64,000 bases of DNA, taken from positions 674,001 to 738,000 of the forward strand of contig NC_025262.1 of the NCBI RefSeq assembly GCF_000740895.1, given 5' to 3'. The DNA comes from Theileria orientalis strain Shintoku (lineage: Eukaryota > Apicomplexa > Aconoidasida > Piroplasmida > Theileriidae). The notes beneath the pieces are model-generated. The model was not told the origin of the DNA. It did not search any database and worked only from the letters and a program-made list of their open reading frames with translations. The translations under genes and the position numbers were made by a program. Below, piece after piece: positions 1-9,987 of this stretch. Each line of letters begins with the position of its first letter. The stretch's first letter is position 1.

Positions 1-1187
1 TTTGTTACCGTTTGGGTGTTTATCCACAACATTGAGAACCACTTCGTAGATGTCATCCAATATTTGACCTAAGACATTAGTATTTATCCATACATAATAC
101 TGTCAACTTACCATGGGTGTTGTCATATAGTATCAACAGTGTTGATATCAACAAGTTATAATTCTTAAGACGTCCGCTAGATACCTCTTTAAGCAGTACT
201 ATGAAACAGTTACAAATGAGTCTAGATCCTAAAACATTGTTATTCCTAATTATTCATTCACCCATGATCGCTAATTTACATGTATTTGGAAATAAGCTGT
301 AATGTGCGTTCGCCTTGTTGTACAATTCTACACTAACATAGGTTGGCTTGCCATATGAGCACCCATCTTTACTACATTCAAATTCTAAAACTCTGTTACT
401 ATGCCGAGCCTTACTTAAATTATTTTTCAATGGCAAATGAATCACCGAAATAATTCCATTTATCTTTTTTAGTACAGCGTCCGAGTTCTTTGTTATATTT
501 GTGTTTTTTAATGATTCACGCACATCGTCTAAATCTTCTAAATTACTTGATGCACATACCTGAAACCTTTTCATTATTTAAAATTAAACACATTGCCATA
601 AATATAACCTACAATATCATTATAAAATCATTTTAAGTACCGAGACCACGTGGTAATGTGTTAATAAATCCTTATGAAAAACGAAATTATAGTCACAGCA
701 TAACCTCAAATGCCTTTCTTCATCTTTATGGTAATGCCAAATAAAATTATTTGGAGATAGATACTGTAACAACACCAAAATGTCATTATACACAGGCTCA
801 TCAACCTTAAAGTTATATTCTCCTTCAGGCAGCCTAGAACGAGCGTCTTTAATCGCACATTTGTAATCTTTAGTTACCAAAGTGGTATATGTCTGTTTTC
901 CAGATTCAACAGTAGAATCTCGGGATTCAAACTCATTTATGTACTTACTGTAGTCACTCTAAATAAACAATATATACAAACCATACACATACCAAGAGTT
1001 TAGATAATTTATCAAGGATATTTCCTAATGTGCAATTACTTTCACTTTTATTGGTCGAGTCGACATCAGTGTTAAATTTACAATCAATTGCACAGTAAAA
1101 AAAATGTACCAAATGAAGTGTAACATCTAAATATTAAACTATAAACTGAAATATAAACAAACCTGGTATAAGTTTATGAGATTCCAT
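1..1187 (-). CDS. Unrecognised multi-exon protein, C-terminus beyond window
   Basis: I do not recognise this gene. It reads leftwards from an ATG at 1187 and runs off the window edge. A phase-consistent chain is 1187-1163, 1126-993, 958-641, 559-262, 228-112 and 68-1, with GT..AG introns of 80 nt or less. It begins MESHKLIP and encodes about 340 residues so far. The middle is charged and has several cysteines, including a C-x4-C pair near its start and a CSKDGC stretch later, but no complete zinc-binding pattern or known domain. The fourth exon has an alternative: a 32-nt intron after 641 followed by a 22-nt intron gives a slightly longer reading. The 109-bp gap to the divergent gene at 1297 must hold both promoters. 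The exon chain is seen in the sequence; function is unknown. Confidence 0.6.
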
Positions 1188-1296
1188 GAACTAAACTAAT
1201 TAATAATGTTTATAATGATGAACCCAATTGTTGGCGTTAAATCAGTAATATCATTTTTAGATTTATCATAAAACTGTTTTTATTCTTATTGTCATT

Positions 1297-1953
1297 ATGT
1301 GTATTTTAAAATCCAATGTTATGCTATATTCATTCAGTCTTGCCGACAATCTCATAAAATCAATTAATACATCTAATTTCAAATATTTCAACCTGGTTAC
1401 TAAAAACAATAGGAATATTAAAAAAATAAAGACTCTAGAAACGATTAAATTCTTAAATAAAATGTTTTCTGATCCAAAATACACTAATGTAAAATATATA
1501 AATCACTCAAGGGAGATACTAAATATAAAATCTGTACCAAGTCCAAGACTAATAAAAGAAATCAATATATACAAATATAAGTATAATATAGAGGAAGGGA
1601 CTGATTTAAAACATAATATTCACTCATCGCTAACTAAATATTTATCTGGTGGTAAAATCGATAAAAATGACATAACGAGGTCATCGATTATAGGAAGAAT
1701 ACTTAATACATATCCAATAGAGCTAAGAAGTATACTTTTTAACTTTGCTAACAGATATATATATTCAATGAGCAGTGAAGAACTTTCTGATTTCGCTGAA
1801 TTCCTGGCTACACATTCAGAAGATGATAACTTCAAATTACTGGACTACATGTTGGCAAAAGAAGATTTGCCTTCAGAACTGTTGCAAAACAGTGTTTTGT
1901 CAAAATTGTTTAAGTTTATTTCCCACACTCACCCATTATTGGAAAACAGATAA
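1297..1953 (+). CDS. Small AT-rich hypothetical protein
   Basis: A 218-residue uninterrupted reading frame with no recognised domain. The N-terminus has a hydrophobic patch, then many Lys and Asn residues, and would fit an organelle leader, though this is weak. An internal Met at residue 9 (MLYSFSLAD) is an equally good start. The C-terminal third is helical and acidic (MSSEELSDFAEFLATH). Codon use is much more AT-rich than in the AP2 or RNR genes nearby, as is common for fast-evolving or organelle-directed piroplasm proteins. It is divergent from the gene at the left edge. Its length and lack of competing frames make it likely real; no function can be given. Confidence 0.6.
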   Translation: MCILKSNVMLYSFSLADNLIKSINTSNFKYFNLVTKNNRNIKKIKTLETIKFLNKMFSDPKYTNVKYINHSREILNIKSVPSPRLIKEINIYKYKYNIEEGTDLKHNIHSSLTKYLSGGKIDKNDITRSSIIGRILNTYPIELRSILFNFANRYIYSMSSEELSDFAEFLATHSEDDNFKLLDYMLAKEDLPSELLQNSVLSKLFKFISHTHPLLENR

Positions 1954-3079
1954 CCGACACTATATTTTAATTCAATTTTGTAACAAATAGTTTTTAATAT
2001 TTTAATTTTTTTTATAATGTTAAACGTATTCTGGTATAAGTCTATATTACATGTGAAGTCTTGGTATACACTATATTGGGATCGATTATGGCAGAGTCCA
2101 TTCAAACCCATTCAATTTCATTTAGATTAAAATAACAGGAGATTTTAAACAACATATTTAGACAGACTAAATTATGTGTGGAAGGTTATCAAGGTTTCTT
2201 TGAGTCATTGGGCCGTGTCATGTTGAATCACAAATCCCCGCAAACACGCCAAAATGGCTCACACATCGTGTATATTTATATATGGATTGAGACATTTGAT
2301 CACAAGTGAGTCATGACATAAATTTTATGATGGTTGTGTAAATTATATTAAAATATATTCTGATCAAAGTTGTAGTTGTGCAATAGTAAAAAAGCGTCGT
2401 AGAAATTACGATATTGAATGTAGTGGTAATATCAGCGAAGATAAATATCTCTGAATCATTGGTAATTAAAATACACGATTCAACAATCCTATAATATACA
2501 TTGATGTGTATACAAATAAAAATTTGTTTTTGATTATACTTTGTAGCTTTGGATAATCGTAAATTAAAAAAATATTTTTAAAAAATTGATTTGGATAAAG
2601 GAACATTTTGTCTGTACTATATCCGAAATTCTTCAATTAATTCTCAACCACACATTTCCCTTGGTAAAAATTATTGAGGAAGTATATATAAACTGTTGTA
2701 CCATAATCTAAAAAACTCGTATAAAAATTGTATAAACTAAATATTGTCTAAAAAATCGTAATTGTTTAAATGTGTAATTGAATTTGACCGAATTTGCAAT
2801 TCTTTCGTTTAACCAAGTTTTCACTTCAAAAAATAATTTAAAATTGTAAAATATTGTTTTGTTTATTTCACATATTATTGTTTCTATTGGAAGTTCTACT
2901 CATTTTAAGGCTATCAATTGTTTTTGCTATTCTTACTATTTTAATGTGTAAGTGGTTTTCTAAAAATTGAACAGTTACTTTTAAATCGTTTGCAACGGCC
3001 ATCTTATTAGCCTTTTTTGAGGATATTCTGATAGTTTTTTGTTAATGCAGTCTCAATTTTAAATCAAACACACTCGTTA
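1954..3079. other. AT-rich intergenic region upstream of the AP2 gene
   Basis: About 1.1 kb with no supportable gene, tRNA or repeat array. It is very AT-rich with scattered TGTGT and ACACA motifs. It should hold the 3' end of the gene at 1297 and a long 5' region for the AP2 gene. Confidence 0.6.
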
Positions 3080-4969
3080 ATGCAGTATAATAAACACACA
3101 AACGGATCGGCTTTTAGTTTATTTGACAAAATGGGAGATTCAAAATTAGACTCCCTTTACAATGAAGTACCATATTTAATCAACCACTCAGGAATTCCAG
3201 GTGGCAGCGTCAACACATCGCGCACGACCATTTGCGACAGCCTAGAAAACGGAGGCTATGACACCCAGAACGACGTAACCAACGACAGCCATGACGGTCT
3301 AGTCGCCGAAGTTCCCATGTTTGGCATGAACTATAAGACCCAAATCGATTTCAAGGATCCCTACGGACCCAACTGCATCAACGGCTACAACACGGAATAC
3401 GAGAGCAGCGTCGCAGACTACCAGTTAAACGCGGCGGTCAACTACTACTCGAGCGGCTTAAACGACTATAAGAACCACGGATTGACTGACACATCAAACG
3501 ACGCTGGCGACGACAAATTGAACTACAGCTCGAACGGAGACGTTCAGCATGACCACGGCAGCGAGTACAACATACATGACAGCACGTACGTTAAAAACGA
3601 CGATTACGCGACCTCTGACATCAAATACAACTATGACACCTACAGAGCCGGTTTCAAAGGATACGACCCCGCGTCCTTTTACGGCAACCCTCAAAACCTG
3701 AAGTACCAACTATACAACTTGTCGCAGTTCCCCAACCCTGAAGTCCCCGTTGAGAAGAGCACAACCGATAAGTCTTACAACTTGATGAACAGCAGTTACA
3801 ACACAAGCGTGGGCCTAGCTCAGAACAACTTTAACCAGAATCAGACCCAGAACCAGGTGATTGGAGGCTACAACAACTTCGACGAAAACCTGTACAGCTA
3901 CTCGAATTTGAACGACTCGAACTCAATTTCCGGCGTGAAGTACCAGAGGACAGACAACCGGTGGATCGCAAGGTGGACCACTGCTGAGGGCAAGCGTGCC
4001 TGCAAGAGCTTCTCCGTGAACATATACGGGTTCAACCAGGCGAAAATGCTCGCCATTCAGGCCAGGCAGAAGGGCGTGGCCCTCTCAGGGCGCTCCTTCT
4101 GCAACCGCGAAAGGCAGCACGCCATGAAGAGCGGCGTCGGCATCATCGGAATCAGGTTCGACAAAACGCAGGCTCGCTGGGTCTCCTCCTACTACGAGGG
4201 CGGCAAGAGAAAGTTCCGCTACTTCACCGTCAAGGACTACGGCTACGAGCAGGCCAAGCGCAACGCCATAATTTGGAAGAGCTGCAACGACGAGCGGCTG
4301 GTGAAGAGGGTCAAGGAGGGCTACGGCCTCAACTACGGAGTCCCAGACAAGTTTCACCCGAACATGGTCTACCAGGGCAACTACAACGTCAACGACGACA
4401 ACTACAACCCAGAAGACAACCGCACCGTGGAGCCTTACATGCCAAGCAACTACGTGGACGGCTACAACGCCTTCAACCCCGACTACTCCAATGCAGCCTA
4501 CGCAAGCCTGTCCAGACAGCAGATCCCTGAAAACTACAAGAGCGAAAATGCCCACGCCGGCTTCGTCAACCCTAGCCTTCGGGGCAACTACAGTCAGGAG
4601 TATGATCCGAAGGGCTCAATGGAGTTCCACATGAACTACAGCTATCCCAACACGACCAGCAGCGCCTACAAGGAGTCCGAGGCCGTGACCAAGTTCGAGG
4701 ACACCCAGGGCGGGGACATGGGTTCTTCCAACGAGTTCGACGCCAAGATGTGGAGCGGCGAGATGCTCCAGTGCTACAACCAGGGCAGCGGCGAGATGAT
4801 GAAGCGCTACGCCAAGGACAACTTGGCGGAGTACGGGGCCGCGACTCGGCGTGAAATCGACGACATGACCACCACCACCATCGGCTCCGACAACCACGAG
4901 TTGAAGAGCAACGACTCCATGGAGTACGACGATGACATCGACGACAAGCGTCGAGGAATTGAGTGTTAG
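3080..4969 (+). CDS. ApiAP2 transcription factor with two tandem AP2 domains
   Basis: A single-exon gene of 629 residues, probably a sequence-specific DNA-binding regulator in the nucleus. Two AP2/ERF-type domains lie close together at about residues 286-335 and 350-400. The first reads [15 protein letters not shown] and ends [14 protein letters not shown]. The second reads [20 protein letters not shown] and ends [14 protein letters not shown]. Both keep the aromatic and basic strand residues and the alanine-rich helix of apicomplexan AP2 folds. The flanks are low-complexity and rich in Asn, Tyr, Asp and Ser, typical of ApiAP2 proteins, and the C-terminus is strongly acidic (EYDDDIDD). The start at 3080 is the first ATG after a long AT-rich leader. 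Apicomplexan AP2 proteins control stage transitions; which one this matches cannot be told here. Confidence 0.93.
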   Translation: MQYNKHTNGSAFSLFDKMGDSKLDSLYNEVPYLINHSGIPGGSVNTSRTTICDSLENGGYDTQNDVTNDSHDGLVAEVPMFGMNYKTQIDFKDPYGPNCINGYNTEYESSVADYQLNAAVNYYSSGLNDYKNHGLTDTSNDAGDDKLNYSSNGDVQHDHGSEYNIHDSTYVKNDDYATSDIKYNYDTYRAGFKGYDPASFYGNPQNLKYQLYNLSQFPNPEVPVEKSTTDKSYNLMNSSYNTSVGLAQNNFNQNQTQNQVIGGYNNFDENLYSYSNLNDSNSISGVKYQRTDNRWIARWTTAEGKRACKSFSVNIYGFNQAKMLAIQARQKGVALSGRSFCNRERQHAMKSGVGIIGIRFDKTQARWVSSYYEGGKRKFRYFTVKDYGYEQAKRNAIIWKSCNDERLVKRVKEGYGLNYGVPDKFHPNMVYQGNYNVNDDNYNPEDNRTVEPYMPSNYVDGYNAFNPDYSNAAYASLSRQQIPENYKSENAHAGFVNPSLRGNYSQEYDPKGSMEFHMNYSYPNTTSSAYKESEAVTKFEDTQGGDMGSSNEFDAKMWSGEMLQCYNQGSGEMMKRYAKDNLAEYGAATRREIDDMTTTTIGSDNHELKSNDSMEYDDDIDDKRRGIEC

Positions 4970-5450
4970 GTGACGCTTAACGCCGGGGTAACTGATGATC
5001 CAAACGCTGTTTATTGTCTTAAAACAAGGTCATTTGAAGGGAACAAAGTTCCAGTGAACTCAACAACACAACTCTTTCCAGTTTCCAAAGGAGGTAATTA
5101 CTGGCAAAGCAAATAGTACTATCGTCTGGATTAAAATGATACAGATTAACTAGGAACAACGGCACCAGTGTCATTTAGAAGGTGTTTAATCTATTCTCTA
5201 TAAATTTACACACTAGCAACTTTGCGTATATGGAAGGACGCACATTCAAGATTTACAACCGGTACGAACGCACCGTGGCGGTGTACACGCGGTGAATAGA
5301 CACTCAGATCTGCACACCGATAGCTGTCTTTTGATAGACAGCGCCATTTAACACCTTGCACATTACGTCCGCTCCGGCAATGTTTTACACACCCTATAGA
5401 ATCCCCAGATTAAGTTTGATTCCATCCCCTTTCCACTGTTATATCATGAA
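4970..5450. other. Intergenic region between AP2 and rubredoxin-like genes
   Basis: No gene is seen in these 480 bases. The 3' part is less AT-rich than most spacers and holds a perfect 7-bp hairpin at 5323-5342. Confidence 0.5.
5323..5342. other. Short perfect hairpin
   Basis: GCTGTCT (5323-5329) pairs perfectly with AGACAGC (5336-5342) around a 6-nt loop, about 110 bp upstream of the rubredoxin-like start. A second small inverted pair (CACCG, CGGTG) lies near 5270-5285. It could be a 5'-UTR structure, part of an RNA gene, or chance. Confidence 0.3.
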
Positions 5451-6108
5451 ATGAGGCCTTCCCTTTTGTTTGTTTCACTTTTATACTTAAATACAGCTTC
5501 TGCTTTCCGCGCTAGTTCAAATCAGAGCAAAAATCACAACACACATTCTCCCTGTGGCATCAACAGGAACAAGCCCGTCAACCTCTTCGATTCCTGCGAC
5601 AAATCGATTGCCAAATGCCCCGTTTACAACTCCTTAGCCTCTAAGGTCTCGATTCTTAACAAGAAGGTCAAGGACTTGGTTCCTGGCGGCTGGTACACCG
5701 CAGTCACTGTGCCTCTCGCAACCTTCGCCGCTTACAAGTGTAAGTTTTTGCAGACTTAGCGCACCACTAGTTAACACATACCATAGAAACATACACTTAA
5801 CGCGTATTCCTACTCATTATCTCTCTTCTTAGACCGTAGCCATTTACTACCTACATAGACAACCTATTCTACACACCTAGTCATGCAATCTCACTTAGGG
5901 TTCACCGGTCGCAAGTCCAATGGCCACGTCAACGCCAACCTACACAGGTACCAGTGCACTGGTTGTGGCTTCGTAATTTTCCCAGCGAAGAACCGGGAGG
6001 AGAAGTTTTTTTCCGAGGTAGGTGCCATGTACGTTCAAATGAATACATTAGAGTTTCACTTGCCCCAACTGCGGGGCTCCGAGGTCCAGGTTCACTGAGA
6101 AACACTAG
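5451..6108 (+). CDS. Rubredoxin-like protein with apicoplast-type leader
   Basis: Three exons, 5451-5739, 5881-6017 and 6052-6108, join in frame to give 160 residues. The first exon starts with a hydrophobic signal peptide ending near TASAFRA, followed by a basic, Asn/Ser/Lys-rich stretch, which together fit a bipartite apicoplast leader. A hydrophobic segment follows (GGWYTAVTVPLATFAA). Exons 2 and 3 encode a rubredoxin fold with paired knuckles: YQCTGCGF and, across the 34-nt intron, FTCPNCGAPRSRF. The four cysteines would bind one iron for electron transfer. The join is supported because the second knuckle appears only after splicing. The 141-nt first intron is less certain; without it the leader would be a separate 102-residue gene. 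The partner redox system is not visible here. Confidence 0.75.
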
Positions 6109-6680
6109 TTTAATTTAATATATTCATTCTTTACTCCCTCCGCATTCTCGAATCGAGACAATTCCTTTGCAGCTTCTACGCAACAGGTCTTTTCTTCTAT
6201 TTTTGAACAAGACTGTTGCTCAGTACCATTTTGTGTGTATGGCAGTACAGACTATTAATTAAATAACAAGTGGGTTTGTGTTTGAAATGCGCCTATTCAC
6301 CGCGTGGGTCTACTCCAACGCCGGGGCACCTGGTCTTCCTCACGAGCTCGCCCGAGTGCCCTTCCGTCTCTGTAAAACCCACTGCTGTGTGCGGTAGGCC
6401 TTGTTTATGTGTTAAACGTGTTGTGGGTGTGTTACACTATCTTCCTGTTCACGTGTTTTTGAACAGTGCTTCTGGGTGCTGTGGTCTTGCCACCACCATG
6501 TTCCTGTGTGCTTTGATACCGTACCACTGATAACACATACTGCGTTATGATAAGCCACGAGCGTCAATTTACCACTGTAAACCATTGCCGTGTTTTGTGC
6601 TGAGCTGACTTCCGAACGGCTAGTCCGGCGTCTGGTCGCCGTACATCTACCACCTCTAGCCCCTGCTTGCCTGACGGCAC
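6109..6680. other. GC-rich spacer between convergent genes
   Basis: About 570 bases lie between the 3' ends of the rubredoxin-like gene and RNR1. Unlike most spacers it is GC-rich, especially 6280-6680. Its small frames on both strands look like chance. I do not recognise a tRNA, snRNA or SRP signature. It should hold both 3' UTRs and perhaps a non-coding RNA. Confidence 0.4.
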
Positions 6681-9314
6681 TTACGACGAGCACATGAAGC
6701 AGGGCTCGTTGGGGTTCGGGTTAAGGCTGCACGTCGGGGCAGTGCTCTCCATGTCCTCGCTCACCGTCGAGTTTTCCATCGACGTCATCTGCTGCACGGG
6801 TTCCTCCACCGTCTCAGTCGTCGACACTGTTCCGTCGCTCATCATCCCCGGCGCTCTTTCCACCGTGGCTCCCTTCGCTCTGTTTTTTGCCAGCTGCGAC
6901 ACTGAGGCGTCGACTGTGAACTTGATCGCGTCCGTCGCCGGCTGCGTCCTCAGGTAGTAGACTCCCGTCTTCAGCCCCTTTTTCCAGCCGTAGAAGTGCA
7001 TGCTCGTCAGTTTGCTGAAGGTCGGCTGCTCCATGTGTATGTTCAGCGACTGCGACTGGTCAATGAAGACTCCTCTGTCCGCCGCCATGTCGATGATGTG
7101 CTTCTGCTTAATTTCCCAGACTGTTTTGTACAGGTCCTTGATGTGCTGCGGCACCTCGTCGATGTACTTGAGAGAGCCGTTGTACGCTATCAGCTTCTGC
7201 TTCATGTTCTCGTTCCACAGCCCCAGCTCTATCAGGTCGTTAAGCAGGTGCGGGTTAACTACGAAGAACTCTCCGCAGAGCACTCGCCTGTAGTAGATGT
7301 TGCTCGTGTAAGGCTCGAACGACTCGTTGTTGCCCAGGATCTGCGAGGTGCTCGCCGTCGGCATCGGCGCCAGCAGCAGCGAGTTGCGCAGGCCGTACTT
7401 CGCCAGGTTCTGCTTGAGCAGGTCCCAGTCCCAGTACTTGTTGTCCACCTTCGCTCCCCACAGGTCGAACTGCAGCAGTCCCTTCGAGGCTGGCGAGCCT
7501 GGATATGACTCGTAGGTTCCGTACTGTCTCGCCAGGTCAATGCTCTCGGACAGACACGCGTAGTACATCGTTTCGAATATTCTCCTGTTAAGCTCCCGCG
7601 CCTCCTCCGACTCGAACGGGTACCTCATCAGCATGAACGTGTCCGCCAGCCCCTGCACGCCCACTCCCATCGGCCTGTGCTTAAAGTTCGACACGCGTGC
7701 TTCTCGCACTGGGTAGTAGTTCCTGTCGATCACCTGGTTCAGGTTGTACGTGATCACCCTGCATATGTCGTACAACTTCTTGAAGTCGAACGTCTTCTTC
7801 TCCTTGTCCACGAACTTCGGCAGTGCCACTGACGCCAGGTTACACACTGCCACCTCATCTTTGCTCGTGTACTGCACGATTTCGCAGCACAGGTTACTCG
7901 ACTTAATTGTTCCCAGGTTCTGCTGGTTACTCTTCGCGTTGCACGCGTCCTTGTAGAGCATATACGGCGTCCCCGTCTCAATCTGCGACTGCAGTATTGC
8001 GAACCACAGCTTCTGCGCCGGCACCGTCTTCTTTCCCATTCCTTGCTGTTCGTAGTGTGTGTACAGCTTTTCGAACTCTTCTCCCCAGACTTCGTACAGT
8101 CCTCTGCACTCGTCCGGGCACATAAGCGTCCAGTTTTTGTTTTCCTCCACTCTCTTCATGAAGAGGTCCGGTATCCACAGTGCGTAGAACAGGTCTCGTG
8201 CTCTAAGGTCCTCCGAGCCGTGGTTTTTTCTGAGATCTAGAAGCTTGAATATATCTGCGTGCCACGGCTCCAGGTATATTGCGAACGAGCCCTTTCTCTT
8301 TCCTCCTCCCTGGTCAACGTACTTTGCTGTTGCGTTGAAGATCTTCAGCATTGGCACGATACCGTTCGATATTCCGTTCGTGCCTCTGATGTAAGAGCCT
8401 GACGCTCTTATTTTATGGATCGAGAGTCCAATTCCTCCTGCTGACTTACTAATAAACGCGCACTGTGAGAGCGTGTTAAATATTCCTGCCAGCGAATCGT
8501 CCTGCATGTCCAGCAGGAAGCATGACGACATTTGCGGGTGTCTCGTGCCCGAGTTGAACAGCGTCGGCGTCGCGTGCGTAAAATACCTCTGGCTCATCAG
8601 GTGGTACGTCTGCAACGTCCTTTCGATATCGCCGCAGTGGATTCCCGCCGACACTCGCATCAGCATGTGCTGCGGGCGCTCCACGATCTTCCCGTTCGCC
8701 TTCAGCAGGTACGACCTCTCCAGCGTCTTAAACCCGAAGTAGTCGTACTGGAAGTCTCTCGAGTAGTCTATTTCCGCGTTAAAACGGTCCTTGTGCATCA
8801 TCACGAAGTTGTACACGTCCTCGCTTATGAGCGAGGCGTTTGAGTCGTACACGTGCTTGTACTCGAACAGCGTTCGCACCACCTCCGCGAAGTCGCTGGA
8901 CGTGTTTTTGTGCAGGTTATCGATCGTGATGTTCGCCGCCAGCCGCGAGTAGTCCGGGTGGGTGACTGCCATGTATGCACACGTCTGTGCTGCAAGCTCG
9001 TCGAGCTCAGAAGTGCGAATTCCTGTATACATTCCGTTGATAACGCTCTGCGTGACTCTCGGGGCGTCCACTAACGCGTGCAGGCCCAGTGATAACTTCC
9101 TAATTCTATTCAGGATCTTATCAAAGGAGACGTCTTCCTTCTCGCCATGTCTGTTGATAACGTACATGACTTTGGATTCCATGTTGTTAAAGAAGCTCGT
9201 CGTCGGTGAAAAGGGAACATTTTCTTGCTCTTGTGTGCCTTCCATTTTTTCAGGCAGATCTTGAGCGTAGTTATTATCGCTGGGCGCGTGGTTAGTGTTT
9301 TGTTGTGCATCCAT
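6681..9314 (-). CDS. RNR1: Ribonucleoside-diphosphate reductase large subunit (class I)
   Basis: A single-exon 877-residue protein that reduces ribonucleoside diphosphates to deoxyribonucleotides together with the small subunit, in the cytosol. An ATP-cone regulatory domain lies at about residues 50-140. The catalytic barrel shows [10 protein letters not shown], with the redox cysteine in QMSSCFLL near residue 264, and [14 protein letters not shown] followed by [12 protein letters not shown] near 473-493. [19 protein letters not shown] is the conserved C-terminal substrate loop. The protein ends in CFMCSS, the swinging CxxC thiol pair that regenerates the active site. All class I landmarks are present, so the enzyme should be active. 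The length is slightly above the usual 790-830 because of an N-terminal extension rich in Asn and Gln and a Ser/Thr-rich linker before the tail. The small subunit is not in the window. Confidence 0.98.
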   Translation of the reverse strand: MDAQQNTNHAPSDNNYAQDLPEKMEGTQEQENVPFSPTTSFFNNMESKVMYVINRHGEKEDVSFDKILNRIRKLSLGLHALVDAPRVTQSVINGMYTGIRTSELDELAAQTCAYMAVTHPDYSRLAANITIDNLHKNTSSDFAEVVRTLFEYKHVYDSNASLISEDVYNFVMMHKDRFNAEIDYSRDFQYDYFGFKTLERSYLLKANGKIVERPQHMLMRVSAGIHCGDIERTLQTYHLMSQRYFTHATPTLFNSGTRHPQMSSCFLLDMQDDSLAGIFNTLSQCAFISKSAGGIGLSIHKIRASGSYIRGTNGISNGIVPMLKIFNATAKYVDQGGGKRKGSFAIYLEPWHADIFKLLDLRKNHGSEDLRARDLFYALWIPDLFMKRVEENKNWTLMCPDECRGLYEVWGEEFEKLYTHYEQQGMGKKTVPAQKLWFAILQSQIETGTPYMLYKDACNAKSNQQNLGTIKSSNLCCEIVQYTSKDEVAVCNLASVALPKFVDKEKKTFDFKKLYDICRVITYNLNQVIDRNYYPVREARVSNFKHRPMGVGVQGLADTFMLMRYPFESEEARELNRRIFETMYYACLSESIDLARQYGTYESYPGSPASKGLLQFDLWGAKVDNKYWDWDLLKQNLAKYGLRNSLLLAPMPTASTSQILGNNESFEPYTSNIYYRRVLCGEFFVVNPHLLNDLIELGLWNENMKQKLIAYNGSLKYIDEVPQHIKDLYKTVWEIKQKHIIDMAADRGVFIDQSQSLNIHMEQPTFSKLTSMHFYGWKKGLKTGVYYLRTQPATDAIKFTVDASVSQLAKNRAKGATVERAPGMMSDGTVSTTETVEEPVQQMTSMENSTVSEDMESTAPTCSLNPNPNEPCFMCSS

Positions 9315-9987
9315 TTTAGTGTTTACTTTAGATCATGTGATTAAAATGTTATTTGAATATGGCATAATTTAAAATCAATTAGTTTAGGTACTATATTTCT
9401 CGATGAAGAAATTGGCCACACAACCGAATAAGAACAATAAGTTTGTTACGAAAATAGGTGTTTACTTGTGATTATTTCTTATAATTTATAGATCTAACTA
9501 AATGTTTTATATTTGTGTTGTGATTGTGTATCCAAATTCGTATTAAAATTAGGACACGAGATGTGTGTAGGGTTTGTTTTTTTTCATTTGAAATTTTTTT
9601 TAAAACACATTTTCAAACAATTTCATTTTCTGAATGTATTTATCTTTTTGCTTGATATTTTATTACTAAATCTTTCCTTGATTATCCTTTTTTTCATCAT
9701 TAAACCTTATTTTTATTTTATATTTATTTTTATGTTTACGTTTGTCAATACTCTTAAATTATAACTCATACTTGTCTCATTTATATTATACGAATATTTC
9801 TATTAAATGTGTAACGTTTTATTTTGGATTCCTTGTTGCCTTCCAACATCCCTTCATTAATCACTTTTTTTCTTCCAAATCTTTTTTTATTTTTTACACA
9901 TCTGCTCTATTCACACACATATTGTTTCCAAATTATTCTATCTATCATTATACACGAATATTAATTAATTATTTCTTTTCACATGGT
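9315..9987. other. AT-rich spacer upstream of RNR1
   Basis: About 670 bases upstream of the RNR1 start and beyond the 3' end of the next minus-strand gene. It is extremely T-rich on the plus strand around 9570-9970. Hydrophobic frames there are composition artefacts. It should hold the RNR1 promoter. Confidence 0.6.

Noticed and set aside
1929..2111. Minus-strand 60-residue frame after the gene at 1297
   Set aside because: It is AT-rich, overlaps the end of the better gene, and has no domain or upstream exon.
3494..4897. Long frames opposite or overlapping the AP2 gene (for example 4085-4555 minus and 4616-4897 minus)
   Set aside because: They are Val/Leu/His-rich antisense shadows of a GC-rich coding region with no start context or domain.
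5100..5170. Possible U6 snRNA, because of a ATGATACAGATTAA-like stretch
   Set aside because: The invariant ACAGAGA box and AGC catalytic triad are not present in the right order, and no terminator T-run follows.
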